Source of the DNA: Siphonodentalium dalli
Lineage: Eukaryota; Mollusca; Scaphopoda; Gadilida; Siphonodentaliidae
DNA length: 64,000 nt
Direction of reading: 5' to 3'
Assembly (NCBI GenBank): GCA_032622095.1
Contig: CP136064.1
Location: 176,406,247-176,470,246 of the forward strand
Below the pieces are notes generated by a model. It was not told where the DNA came from. It did no database searches and saw only the letters and a list, made by a program, of their open reading frames with translations. A program made the translations under genes and the position numbers. Shown here one piece after another: positions 21,517 to 36,500 of this stretch (the first letter of the stretch is position 1; every line of letters begins with the position of its first letter).

Positions 21517-24500
21517 GTATGTAAATTGTAATGTAATTTATACATCTGATAACACCGCTCGTAATTCTCACGGAAATTCACAGGCACTGCCCACGAATCG
21601 ACTCATCGCCGATCGAATAACCTTCAAAACAACTAACAGTCTTATTCCCAATGACAAACGCTTTGTGAGCCTTCAATTTCCACTAATGTCTAATTATAAA
21701 AGTAATCACAGTGAAATATTTCACTGCCTACATCACAGCAGAATTGCATTCTAATTCTGTATTATACAAGTCGGTCAATACAACTTACAAGTGTCGGATA
21801 CTACAAATACAATGTTAAATGTAATATCCTCATATTAAATCCTGGCACAGTCCCTAGGAATCACTGTTAGTTGAATAAAATATTATTTAATAATATTAAA
21901 TCAATATATTATAGTTAGTTATTATATTAATATATATACCAGTTTGGCAAGTAAAAATTTTGTATACTGCATTTTCATTGGCAGATGATTTGCAAGAAAA
22001 TACAGAGTACACATTTTTATGCCACACAAACATTCGCGACTTCTGAGTTTATATCATCATATTCCGTATTTTTTTCTTGAAACGATGGTGTATTCAGATT
22101 GTTAGTATCTTTGACAACTTACTAGAAAATAGCTGTTAGTTACTCGAATATTCTTTCAGGTGCAAACTCGGTGGAATTCTTTACGATTTGGGAAACACAT
22201 GTCCATTCTCTAAATAGCAAATTACTTATTCGCACCCGGTGATAATCCGAATAAAAGGGATTACGGATGTGAGTAAACAGACGTCGGGTGTGGTAAAACT
22301 GGCCCTGCTCTAAACTACTAAGTGCACATTTTAACTCATTCTCATTACTAGAGAAATGTAGAAATGATCATCTCAAACTAATATATCTATATATTTTCAA
22401 GTAGGGCCCTAGGGGTGGTTGATAACTTGAGATGTGAAAGCAAATTTTATATTCCAAGCTCCCGTTTTGCTCCGCAACCCAAGAGCGGCAATGGGAGATA
22501 ACTTGTACTGGGATTGGCTGCAAATTTTAAATAAGTAATTGTAATAAGGAACTGAATAGAGACACTACCGCGTCAGCAAAAAATGATTTTCACGAGTTCC
22601 ATAAATGTGAATTTATGCTGATATTTGGATGGAAAATCACGATTTATGTACAAATCAGACCAGGTAGAGTTGATATGACCCAACGAGCGCATTAAGAACT
22701 ATTAACTTAATTGTCACATGTCAATTGTGGGGAGATAAATGCAATTTTTTCGAACGAAAAATCCAATTGTTCGTTTTAGTGATAGAGCACAGGGGGTGGT
22801 CTCTAGCCAATAAGATGATTTGTTTACATTTATATAACAAAATCTGAAGTTGCCTAACTGCACCTGTTATCTGTATAGAAGAGGTAATGTATCTAGATCT
22901 ATTTGTTATATTTTAATCAAATTTAATATTATATGGTCAGTGATTCCTAGGACTGTGATCCTGGTATTCTGAATTAGTTGGTGGACCCAACTAATCAAAC
23001 AGAGCTAGACGCTCTGATAATAAAAGTCAGGTTTACGGACTAGTAGTAGTATCTGACTCTGACTTGTCTGAAATATGGTCATGTGTAGAATTGGAATGAG
23101 ATAAAACCATCGAAATATATTTACTAATAGTAATACTATACCGTACAAATCTTGTCAACACTCAAATGCAAACATTGAAACAACCATTCAATAAATCACC
23201 AGATGTTTATAAATTATCTGACTAAATACATGTTCTATTTTATTTTTGGCGGAGGCTATTCAGCGGCTAGTGGCAAATAAATTTATATTAATAAACTCCA
23301 AATAGCCTTTCCCTTTATTTTTTATATGCACATCTAATTGAATAGGAAACAAAACAAATCAAATAGTAGTAGTACACTGTCAGTGTACAGTAGTACTAGT
23401 AGTACGTCAGTAGGACAAAATAAAAAGTTCCTGGGAAGTTTAATATCATGTCATGAAATTGATGAATCTCGACTGCATCTAACTGCATGGCCATGTCTGT
23501 AGAGATCTTAATTCTTATTCCATCAGTACAAAACCTGGGAACTTTATGGTGTTCCCGAGTCTTCCTGTTCTTGCCATTCTGACTGGGAACTTACAATGAG
23601 AAATTCCATAATAGTAGTAGTCTTAGTATGCAAAGCAGAATTGCTCAGAAAGTCTCTTTAATCATTCAACTTCGAGTTGGGACCTTCACCTACAGTGAAC
23701 TACATTATTAAGCAACAAGTATGAGCAAAGAAAAAAAAATTCTAAGGTTTTGTACCAGTACTGGCAGTAGTTTGTGGAATATGATAATTCTACGCTTAGA
23801 TTATATTATGGACTGCTTAAATTCCCAAACTTTTTTAGAATCATGTGATGAATCTGGTTCAGCTTACAATATGTATAGTTACCGGTAGGAAACATTGCAA
23901 AATGGGTTCTTTTTGTTTTCAACACCACTGACCGGTTGACTCTTAGTAGTTTTGGTATCAACTATTCTCGATGTCACTCTTTTAGACTTGGCAACTGAAA
24001 TTTGTAATGTACACCCAGTATTTTTTTAAATGTTAGACAGTACCTCATTCACTCATTTGTTCCACAGTTGGTTCCAATTATAATTTTTCGCATTTTATTA
24101 GCTCAAGTTTGAGCTATTGCCATGGAATGTCTGTCCTCCCATGAACAGATTCCTTTGGTACACTCAACAGGCAACATTCCTCATTTGATCATCACCAAAC
24201 TTCATTTTGGGGTGACCTCTAGATCTACAGGAGCTATCTGATTTTTTCAAATTTAGTTCAAAAACATTGCGCCAGTAACCATTTTGAATTTCATTTACAA
24301 TTGCCTATATTTTTAAATGATTCAATGGTACAATTATTTTTCTTTTGGGCTGGCATAATAAATTTAATATTTACCAGTTTTTACCTGTCTTCCCTACTAA
24401 ATGGTCCACTTTAGAGTTTAATGTTGGAAAAAGTCTGTCTCACCAATTGATCTAACATTGTCTCTTCAAAGTAAATTAGAGGATTATTTACTAGTAGCTA

Positions 24501-27500
24501 AATTACGAAGCAGTGCATAAAATTTCAGATGAACGATCAGGCTCTTAGTGTGTTCCCAGATATGAATATATTATATATATAAAACCTACCCAAGACTTGA
24601 AGAGGAATAATATCATGCAGCCCTCTTAATTCAGATTGTTTGGCTTCGGCAATCCGCTACGGCAACACTATGCTGTGGCCCAGTTTGCTTCAGCTGATTG
24701 CCGTAGCCAATTATGAAGGCTGATCATACATGTGATAGTACTGAACATTTAATATTCAAATCTGTTGCTCAAGTTCTGTATTAAAGGCAGTCTTCATAAT
24801 TGGCAACATCAATCAGAAATGACAAAGCCATTTGCTGAAGCAAACTGGGCTATGGCAGAGGGTTGCCATGTAGCGGGTTGCTATAGCCATACAATCTGAA
24901 TTAAAATGGCTGATTAAAGGGGACTTAGGCCCACTTGGCAACAAAAATGCCCGGTTAAAATGATCTGTTATGGCGTTAACAAAAAATCATGACGTAAACT
25001 GTCTAGCTTATACTCTTGAGTGCCTAATAAAAGTACAGGGTTGAATAATAGTACAGGTTGGAAAATGTCGCGTAACTGAATAATAGAATAATAATACAGG
25101 GCGGAATAAATGTACAGACTGGAAATTAATCCAATAGTTTCGATGGATTGCCAAAGCCAAACAATCTGAATTAAGAGCGCTGAACAAATGATGAATGAGC
25201 CATGGATGAGTGCAAAATACACTCATTTACCATATGAAATTATGAATGATACAAACAACATGGAAATTATTATGAACATGAATTTATGAGTGGAGTCATA
25301 AATTCATTTTCATTATAATTACCATGTTGTTTGCATCATTCATTGTACCAAACATCCCAACAAAACGCACCGTCTGACTGGTTTACTGATGCCATGTGAC
25401 AGAAATAGTTTCGATGGATAGCCAGGTCTGTGAATCTACAGTGTGCTGATCACTGTCAACAATCAGAGTTCATTTATCTTTGAATAACACAATTTAAGAT
25501 TGGTGAATTATTTCTTTTGGTTAATTTAATAATTTAAAACGTACAGGACCAAATAACTATCGTACAGTTGGGAATTTTACCTCGATGTTAATAATCGTAC
25601 ATGTATGTTTAATAGGCACTCAAGAGTAGGGATACTGTACACTAAATCCAGCCATTTATGGGGCTGTCTCCTTTTATACTCAACAAACAGCCCTCATAAA
25701 TTCATAATTGGTTACGGTAATCAGCAATGCCAAAGTCATTTGCTGAAGTAAACTGGACCAGGACAAAGGGTTGCTGTAGTGGATTGCCAAAGCCAAACAA
25801 TCTGAATTAAGAGCGCTGAACAAATGATGAATGAGCCATGGATGAGTGCAAAATACACTCATTTACCATATGAAATTATGAATGATACAAACAACATGGA
25901 AATTATTATGAACATGAATTTATGAGTGGAGTCATAAATTCATTTTCATTATAATTACCATGTTGTTTGCATCATTCATTGAGTGCATGAATGTATTTTG
26001 CACTAATTCATGGCTCAAATTCATGAATTAAATTCATGAATTTTTTGCATATATTCTGTTGAGTATAAAAGATGGTCCCATAAAAGGCCGGATTTAGTGT
26101 ACAGTCCCCCTTTAAGGTGGATCTAGAAATTTTATGCACTGACGAAGCTCATAATTACTACAAAACTTCTTTGTTAAATAATAATAATAGTAATAATAGT
26201 CTACTGACACTATTTATTATTTAATGAAATCCATATTTACATCTAAAATGGCTTAATTGTTACAAGAGACCTGAACAGTTTGATAACCTTGTGAGAAGGA
26301 AATTTGGAAAATGTGTATATATCAGCCACATGTATTGTCTTGAATATGCCCCTAGTCTAAATATGAACTTGTTGTGCCCTAGTTTGCCTATGAAACTACA
26401 TGAGTACATGTACCAGGGTAGGAATTAGGATATTTTACTATGGAGTTTTTAATAGACATTTTAAGTTTCTTATCATACTTCAGTAAGCATATTTACACTT
26501 GCAAGTACGGTACATCACTAATGCACAATCAAGATCTATGTTTGCCCTATTTAATGTAATTTACTTTGTTGGGGAAAAAAATACACTTTTATTCCTACTG
26601 GTACCTGCCTACCCAAATTTAAACTACAGGGAAGGGAACGGGCAAACAATCATATTTTTAACACCAGCTAATATTATGTCAGAGAACAAGACAAAAGTAG
26701 CCTTCTAGTCAAGAACATTGGACATGCATGTAAATACAGGTACATACACATGACATGCTTGTACCTGTTGGCCTGTCCAAACAATAAAAAGGATCAGACA
26801 GGTTTGATAAATTTCCCAAGCAGAAGTTATTAACAACCTTACATAACATGAACAATGGACCTTTTGTTCCCACTCTGAGCCCACCAGGCCTGAGGGATAA
26901 TACCTGGGTTATGTGATCTTCAACTATAAGTAATAATAGCCTAATTAGCCATGTTGGCTCTCCTGATTACATAAGATGTCTGACATGTGTAATGTTATGT
27001 ATTATTACATAATATTGCCAGATACTCAGGTTTTTGTGCATATTCAATTTCCTTCTTAGAATCTCCTCTTAATATCAGACCCTGTTATGCAATTTATATA
27101 TTGTTTCTTTGACATTAATGGAGATTATAGCATTTGACACAGTCACATAATCATTTTATGATATACTAGTAATAGTGACCAGTATATGAGTATGAACACT
27201 AGTAAAAAAAGGAATCTCTCTTATCTCCCCCCTGTTCATCTATTAATTTGTAGAGATGATTGGGTGTCATGTTGGGTTATAAATTCCATTGAGTACAGTT
27301 TTAAAACATGGTTTTATTTTAAACAAAACAAATTCTCATTTATTTGATAATGTATGCATTCTGTTCTTAGCTTCACTAACAGTTTTATGCAGAATTTACA
27401 GTTTAAAAATGTTAATTTTTATAAAAAAAAAAAAAATACAAAATCAAAAGTTGAGAAAGGTTGAAAATATTATTTAGATCTTCTGAAAAGCCATTGGATA

Positions 27501-30500
27501 TTCCATAGGCGTTAAATAGGGAAAAAATATACACTTTGCACAAGTTGTACACATTTATCACCGAAATTGGTTGAAGTTCTTCACTCTGTATGTCTTGATA
27601 TTTCCTCTCCCCAGTTCATATATATGTTATACAGTGCTTTTACTGAGTCATCTGCATTTAGTACTGTTTACATGCAAATTCATATGAGGAACAGGATGTC
27701 GAAACTCATATTCACATGGTGTACTAGTAGATGATAATGTGTTGTCTTCGTGTTGATAGGGGTTTTAACATTTGAGTGGTCATTCATCGAGCTGTTCACC
27801 CATGGAAAATCTAGAATTAATTTGACAAACAGGACATTATGATTGGTTAACTGGTTTATAAGAGACTATTGGTATCTCTAATCATTTATACCAAATAACT
27901 GAGATTGGGTAACATTGAAACTTGTTGCAGCTTCTAAGCTACAGCAATGCCCTAAATAATTGGCTCCTTAACCACAGCAGAATTATGGGTAATATTTCAG
28001 GATTTAGTCGGAAATATGGCTTGTTGCCATTCATCGGAATGCTTTCAGAGAGCATTTCCGATAAATGGCAACAAGCCATAGTTCCGACTAAATCCTGAAA
28101 AATTACCCATTATTCTGCTGTTGTTAAGGAGTCGATTATTACTGTACATGTATAACAAATGGACACTCTATATTTTATTGGTGCTAATGGTAAAGTGTGG
28201 TCATCACAGAACAAGTTTTATAAATTCAAGGTTTCAACAAGTTTGAGGTCTAAAATTCACCATTTCACCCCTTTATAAATTGCAACATTCAGTATTATTA
28301 TTGGAAATTTTGGGAAGCTTTACGAGAATTATAGTATTCTAGTTGGAATTTCACCAATAGCATATGTTAATAAATGTTTGAATGTCTAAGATTCTCCAAC
28401 AAATGTTCATTACTAGTTAGAGAATAAGTAACCGTATGCACCAGATATGTTATAAACGTGTAAAACCCTTGAAATTGGCATATTACTTCTACAGCATTTC
28501 TTTAGAAATACATGAAATTCTATAAAATTTTAGCTTCTATATAGATGACTTTTTTTTATGGCATTGCCTTTTGCGTAGCTAATTTTGAGTTTCTGAGTGT
28601 AGCCTTTTAATTTACACTCTACCTGTAGCTCGTCTCCCATTGTTAAACATCTGAATAATGTAAAACATTTTATGTCCATGCATATAATTTACACTCAGAG
28701 GTCACCTTCCAGCTCTCCCACTACTAGGTAGATGCACTGTGCATATATACATTAGTACTTTCTATATGGTTGATTTATTTCAGTGTCATATAATATAAAA
28801 TGTGACTAGGTCAAGCACCCATTTCTTTACACGCTCCTCGCAGTCTTGCCTCGCATTTCACACTATATGATTTCTTTGTACATCTTGGGCATTGGAGCCT
28901 CACTTATGTTTGTCTTTCACCTAGCTTTAAACATGCATTTTAATAGGACGTTCAGGTCACCTTGAGTTTTGCTTTAGTAGGTACACAAGTTCATTCGTCT
29001 GAACTCATCTTCTTTGTAGTTAAATATAAAGTCACCCATTTGTTACATTGTTGTATTTACTTATACATGTAACCCATCCAAATGGAACTTTATTTTTTTG
29101 TTTTCAAAATTAATAAAGATTTCATGACATCTGACGGTAATTCATATCTGTATGGTGTCAAGAAATGGATAAAATAAAAGTGCATGTATTCTTTTACTTT
29201 TGTTTTATAACCACCACATCTGACATGTATGAAGATACATTTAAACTTTAAATATGCCAAATTACTGTGGGTTATTACACAAATTACAGTCTGAAATATG
29301 GCTTGTTGCCATTCATCAGAAAGTTCTCACTGAGCCATATTTCCAACTAAATCCTGCAAAACTACCCATAATTCTGCCATGGTTAAGGAGTCGATTATTT
29401 AGGGCATTACTGTAGTAAAGACCAAGTAGAATTTTTCTCTGGCCGAGTGCGGAAGGTTTTCATGCAGCCCTTGAAATTGACATTTCTGTAGAACTCCATG
29501 AAATCCTATATTGGCTTCTACGGCTTTTTCTACGGCATTGCCTTTTGCCATAGCTAATTTCGATGGCTGGGTGTCCCAACTTTTTAACAAGTTTTTAACT
29601 ACACCCCTCACTACCTTTTGAACCAGACCAAAATTTCCAAGTCTGGGGGGACCCCCACCCCGCCTTGGAGTTTTCTATCTGCTATACTCAATTACTCATT
29701 ACTCAAGGTTTCCAACCAAGCTCCTGACCCCCCCCCCCCCCCCCCCCCCCCTGTTTACACAACAAATTTGACACAAAAGTTACACCATGTGTTCCATTAA
29801 AATTCACGCTACTGGTAAAATCAAACTATTAGAACAAATCCACCTATTTTTGGTCTGAATTTCCAATTGATGTTTTGTCAGGCATGAAATTTCCATCTGT
29901 TGTCAGAAAATTGATCTGTTAAAGTTGGAGGGGGTGAGACATTCCCCCAACCCTAACCTTTCACTATGTCCCTGTCTCCTTGTCAGGTTGTATGATCCCA
30001 GAATTAAATGTTTAGCCAGTGTCCAAGTGCAGATGCCCGCACATAGCTATCTCTGGCTGTCATTCCTATTTTTTTTTAAATTAAGTGACATCACTATTAA
30101 CCGATTAAGGATACCTTTCTATAGCCAGTCTACCCATGTATTAGGCAATTTAGCCCAATTTGGTTTGACTGTTATTGACCCGAATAAGTACCCCGAATAG
30201 GCAGCTATGAATGTAGCAGTTCTCTTGACTGGCTGAGAATAGGTATTAACACTTGTGTCTGTATGGTGCATTGTCAATGCATAGCAACAATACAAATGCT
30301 TACTATGAACCAGAGCACTGCCAGTCCATAGTATTGATTAGATGGAGGGAAGTAAGCTAACTTGGTATTTAGCCTTGGTCTGAGTGATTACTAATTTATA
30401 TAGACAAGTGACTTTCCCAGTCAACCTTATAATGTGTCCCAGGTAAAAGGATTACACCAGTGGCAGTGCAATAATGGGAACTAGGAACAGTTATCACTAA

Positions 30501-33500
30501 TTAGTCCAGGCACATTCCCCAGCCTAAATTATATTGGTGTACAGGCTGGATTTTCTCTGGTATCTTTTTGAAATCTAATCCCAGGCTTCAGACATTGATT
30601 ATTTCCTTTGATATGGATGTCTGATGGTTGGGTGTACTGGGACTTTTGATAAGCAAGGTCATGCCTGCAAATAGCATGCCTGTCATTTGCAGAATGAGGT
30701 CCCCAGAGGGTGAATTTAGTGATGCTATCACGCACAGCAGGCTAGCATCACCAAATTCACCCTCTGGAGACCTCATTCTCCTTAGGCCTCATCTTTTGGG
30801 AAGTATCTACAGTATCAAATTAACATTGTTTTTAGTTTTCCCTTCTGGGAAGTTTCTATATCCCCTAATTTGCAGCAGATAAAATGCATAATCGAGGTGC
30901 CCAATGGGTGAACATCACCAACTTCAACTGGGGAACTTCAATCTGATCCTAGGTCTACCATAGCAGTTGAGGGCCTAAGCATAATGAGGTTCCCAGAGGG
31001 TGAATTTAGTGATGCTAACCCACTGTGTGGGATAGCATAATTAAATTCACCCTCTGGGGACCTCATTCTGCAAATGACAGACATGCTATTTGCAGACTTG
31101 AGCAAGGTGAGGCCTACACAGGTTCTACCACATAATCAATTTTGGGAGACCTGTGAGTGTGTTTGTTTTAACCCTTTCTTTACTAAATACAGTAATGCCC
31201 TAAGTAATTGACTCCTTAACCACAGCAGAAATGTGGGTAACTTTTCAGGATTTCGGAAATATGAGGAAATATTTCCGACTAAATCCTGAAAAGTTACCCA
31301 TAATTCTGCTGTGGTTAAGGAGTCGATTATTTAGAGCATTACTGTAGATTCTTCTACCTAGTCACAAAAGTAAATATTGGAATTGTCTAAAAGATACATT
31401 TGGAGGGGTGTTCTGGAAATTAGCCTAGGCAGTAGGCAATGCCTAGTTAAAGGAACTCAATCCAATTCGGTGGTCCCCATATTATCTGATTACAACAACA
31501 ACAACATTTTTTGAAATGCCACTTCAGTTGTCAGAATAGAGTAATTGCCCAAAAATAATGCTAACCAGTCAACTATAGTATAAAATTGCCCAAAACCTGT
31601 TATTTATCAACATTTTGTTCAACGAAATTTTGTCGTTTTGTCTGGGTTTGTCAAATATCTGACACAAAAAAGCCACTTGATTTTAGAGTTATTCAACTTC
31701 ATCTGCAATTTGGTCAGAGAAAGTCTTCTCGTGAACTGTTTACTGGGCGGTGGTGAAAAATAATAAATTTCAAACATCGATATCTGATCATTCTGAGCTT
31801 TGACGGGTGGGTTCCTCGACTTGAATCAAATATCTTTTTACCACCGAAGCCAAGGAAATAGTAATTTGCGAGCGTTATTTCGAAATATGCATCTTTAAAA
31901 GCAGAGGCAAAATCAGTTTGCCTAGGAAATTATATTGCCTAGGTAGAATAAGTTCATTGGTTTACAACAAAATCATAGCGTCAATCAGAATTACAACCTC
32001 TTTAGCCAAAATTATTTCCTTTCACTCTTCTTTACATATATTGCCCTTTAATAACCTGGATCCATGTCACTGGGGTATTAACTATATCGGGAGACTGTAT
32101 GGGAGGTCTATGGTTGGGGAATTGTTCATACATGTTGAGTAAGAATATAAGTAAGAAATTGGAGAATAGTAATTTGAGTGAATTAAATTTAAGAATAGAG
32201 CATTGACGACTGTATTATGTATAATTTCTTTGATGACTAATCATAATAAAATAGAATACCTGGGTTGTAAGGTTATCATTGATTTTAAATATTTTTTCAA
32301 AATTGCCTACGCAAAATCAGTTTTTGTCAAGGCCGAATTCTCCAACCTAGGAAAAAATATTGCCTAGGCATCTTTTCCGTAATTCTGAGGGCTGATTGCA
32401 GAAGGATTTATATTCTTGAATGAAAAATGTTTATAGATAATACATTCAACACACAACCTGAATTTGTATGTATTAAAGGCCAAGCAATGTCAACTTCCCA
32501 TTTCTCAGGCCAAAAGATTCTGAAAAGCATATACATACAGTTTCTAATTTTTTTTTTTATTATTATTTCTGGGGCACACTGGGGGGGGGGGGGGGGGTCT
32601 TAAAAAAATGCAGACTCTGGGTAAAGAAAACTATTTTTTTTGGGACCCTCCCCTCAACAATGAGTACATAAATCAGAATAATATGAGACAAAATTATATC
32701 AACCTGGTTCTTTCCAGCAAATACTATTTAGCATATTCCAATATATTATAATACAACCCAAAACAGTGCGATGGTACCAGATGCAAAGATCACAAAAACA
32801 GGTCCTGTACATGTAGATATCTGATTCCCATCTTGGTGCCAACATTGAAATACTTCTGAGTTAATTTATAAGATATGCATTATGTATAGGGATTTCATCT
32901 TAGGCATATAACATTCACCTCACAATTCTAATGGTGCATGTGCACATTCAGTTTCACAAATAATTTCTAATCTTATTGATTTTTTTTCCATTTCAGGTCA
33001 AATTGGTCTTTTCTATGTGATCTACTACATCTTCCTAAGTGGATTTTGGATCACTACTGTAGTGGTATTCTACCAGACAATAGATGATAAAGTACCAAAA
33101 TTAATGGGCACAGATTCACTATTGAAATCAAATCCTGGTAGGTTCATTGAAATAAAATAAGGCCAGAGAAAATTATATCTGGTTGGGGTCAAATGTTAGA
33201 AAAAAAAGTGTTGGTAGTATGGTTTCAGTCAGCCTGAAGCTATTGGTGGCCCCACCAAGCAAAATATACGAAGTCGACTGGGCCATAATTTCAGGGGGTT
33301 TAAAATTGGGTTGGTAGGAAAACCCCAATCTCAATTACATGTTTTCTTTGATCTAAGATTTCAGATGTTATCGATAATTATTGGTGTGTGAATATTTGCA
33401 GAATTGCAATGAGGTTAAGTCATCTATTTTAGCAAATTTAGGAAATTTATGTCTGTCAACCAATTTCATTCATATTTGGTATATGGATCTTTTACAACAA

Positions 33501-36500
33501 TATCTCGAACATCGAAAACCAGATTTGTCCGATCCTTTTTACCAGAGTTACAATAGTCTATTTTTTTTAGCAATTTTAGAAAAATTTATATCCGCTTGTG
33601 TAATAATTTGAACAAACATCAACCAATTACATTCATATATGGTATATGAATCTTTCACACCAATATTTTTTACTGTTTATAGTGTGAAAACTTGAACAAA
33701 TGTCAACCGATTCCATTCATATTGGGTACATGGATCTTTCACAACAATATCTTTATTGAGTTCAAAAACCAGGTTTTGGGTAAGAATCAACTTGTCATGG
33801 TCCATAAACATTCACCTGTCAGAGACAGGCGACCATTACAAGCCCTGAACGTTGATTGAATTTATCAGCTAAATATACATGTACTTACAAATAAACCCTT
33901 CCATGACTGGAGCTTCCGGAAATTTTGCAAAAACCCTGTGCCAATGCATTCCCTTATATATACGAGTCTGCCATTGGGAGCCTCACATATATAAGAGAAT
34001 ACATTGGCCTAACAATATTTACCTTGCCCTTGTAAACCAGTGCATTCTCTTGTATATCTTTATGTATATGTATATCTGTCATGAAAGGGTTAACATATTT
34101 TCGCTCTGTCATCTGCTTATAGTATTGAATATAATGACAAATGTACAATTTTAGAGTTGAATGGAAGAATCAATCTAGTGTAATCAAAGAGTAAAACAAT
34201 TTCTATTCAAATATATTTCAGGTTTGGGGTATCGACCTGTGACGGTATTGGAGTCTAGTCTTATCAGATTCTCAAAATCTAAATCGCCCACATACATGCC
34301 CTATGTGCAAAATATTGAAAAGCTGATGAAAAGTAAGTAACAAGATATTAGGCTTGTAAGTTTTTCGATGGATTTCTAGTTTTTAGTCGAGTTTTTTCAA
34401 AAACTTTTTCAAAAACTCGACTTATGGTTTGTCGAGGGGCGGGCAGCGGGCGGGCGGACCTAAACAATGCCTTATAACATTTGGTATGGCAGTTGCTCCC
34501 AATGACTATTTAATGCCTGTAGAAAATGGGTCACGTCCGAACCTTTTTTACATCTTAGATGGTTTTTAGTTACGTTTTTCACCGTTGGCGCGATAACTCA
34601 CGCAAATATTAACCAATTTCAACAATATTTGGTATATGAGTCTCCTGCAATAATATCTTGGACGAGTTCGAAAACCAGGTTTTTCCAAATTTATTTTCTC
34701 TGAGTTATGGGTCTTAGTTTGTCTATTTTTACCAATTTTATCACCGTTAGCGTGATAACTCGATGAAATATTAACCGATTTCAACAATATTTGGTATATG
34801 AGTCTCCTGCAACAATATCTCGGACGAGTTCGAAAACCAGGTTTGTCCGAGTTTTTTTCGCGGAGTTATGGGTCTTAGTTTGTCTATTTTTAGCAATGTT
34901 ATCACCGTTGGCACGATAACTCGATGAAATATTAACCGATCTCAACAATATTTGGTGTATGAGTGTCCTGCAGCAATATCTCGGACGAGTTCGAAAACCA
35001 GGTTTGTCCAAAAAAAATTCGCGGAGTTATGGGTCTTAGTTGGTCTATTTTTAGCAATTTTATCACCGTTAGCATGATAACTCGATGAAATATTAACCGT
35101 TCGACTGCCAAAAAACTCGACAAAAGCATCTTAGATGCGTACCCCTTGTTAACACCCGTTTCTACCAGAGTTACAGATCTGTTTCTAGTCAAGTTTTTTT
35201 CAAAAACTTGAATTATGGTTTGGCGAGGTCACGAGGCCGTTAGCGCGATAACTCAAACAAACGTCAACCGATTTCAGTCATATTTTTTGGTACATGAGTC
35301 TGTTTTCAGTCATATTTGGTACATGAATCTGTTGCAACAATATGTCGAACGAGTTCAAAAAATGGTTTCTCAAATCTTTTATCCAAGAGTTATGGGACTT
35401 TTTGTCTATTTTTAGTGAATTTGATCGCTATTGTTTAATAGTGTGATAACAAACTTTGACCGATTTCAACAATATTCGGTATTAGAGTCTAGGTTCATTC
35501 TCTGCATGACTAAATACTTTGCCGTGTGCACCATACAGACGACATCCCTTATCCGATCTTCACTTCATATGGATCTTCGGGGTGATCTCTAGATGGGAGC
35601 CATCAAATTTGTGCAAATTGAAAAACATGGCTGCCTGTGGCCATTTTGGATTTTACTTTTTGCATGACTAAATTCCTCCGCACTCTCTATGTGCAGACGA
35701 CATTCCTCATCTGATCATCACTAGACTTCATATGGAACTTCGTGGTGACCACCAGATGGGAGCCATAAATTTTTTCCAAATTTTGTTGAAAAACATGGCA
35801 GCCTGTGGCCATCTTGGATTTTAATTTATATATATCTCTGCATGTTAACATCTAGTATTACTTAGGCATTTTAACTTTCTGCATTCCTGATCGCTCCATT
35901 GACTGTAACACATGAAATTATCCATTCTCCAAGTTGAGCTACAGTGTCATTGATGCTTTCTTATCAGAGTTATGGAACTTTTTGTCTTGAGAAAAAAAAA
36001 ATTGGGGGCTATAGAAATGAGCGGTGTCCGTCCGTATGCAACGTTGTCTAGATGATAACTTGAATAATATTCAACGGAATTTGATGAAACTCAGTATATG
36101 GTCTTCATATGAGAAAGTTCTGAACAAATTTGTATCTGGATCCAGTCCGACCATTTCTGGCGCAGAACTGCCCCTTTTCTATTGTGACAATGTGCACCAT
36201 TCAAAATTTGTTCACGTAAAAGCCACTAATGCTAGTGGACTGAAAACCCAGTATTTTTTTAAAATCAGAATTTGTGTTTTAATAGTGGCAAATCATTTTT
36301 ATATATATAAATATTCATCTTTAATTACAATTTATTTTAGAACATAGCCACCTCGAACCAGAGGAGCATGCCAACATTGATGCAAGCTGTGCACTTCAAA
36401 AAGGATTGAGAATAGGAAAAAAAACAGCCTGTGCATTTAATGCTGACGAAGTTTTTGGAAATTGTTCTTCTGTTGATAGTGGGGAAAAATATGGATATGA

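Larger units (their letters stand above)
21517..32996 (+). other. ATP1B intron 1 (11.5 kb)
   Basis: Opens with gtatgt and closes with a T-rich tract and ttccatttcag. It carries several MITEs and foldback repeats (listed separately), homopolymer C and G tracts, and a diverged direct repeat (28440-28610 against 29460-29600, sharing cattgccttttgc and tagctaattt). No exon of another gene was found in it. Stretches 21900-24100, 26120-27900 and 31900-32990 appear unique. Such a long first intron is a usual place for enhancers, but none can be read directly. Confidence 0.8.
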
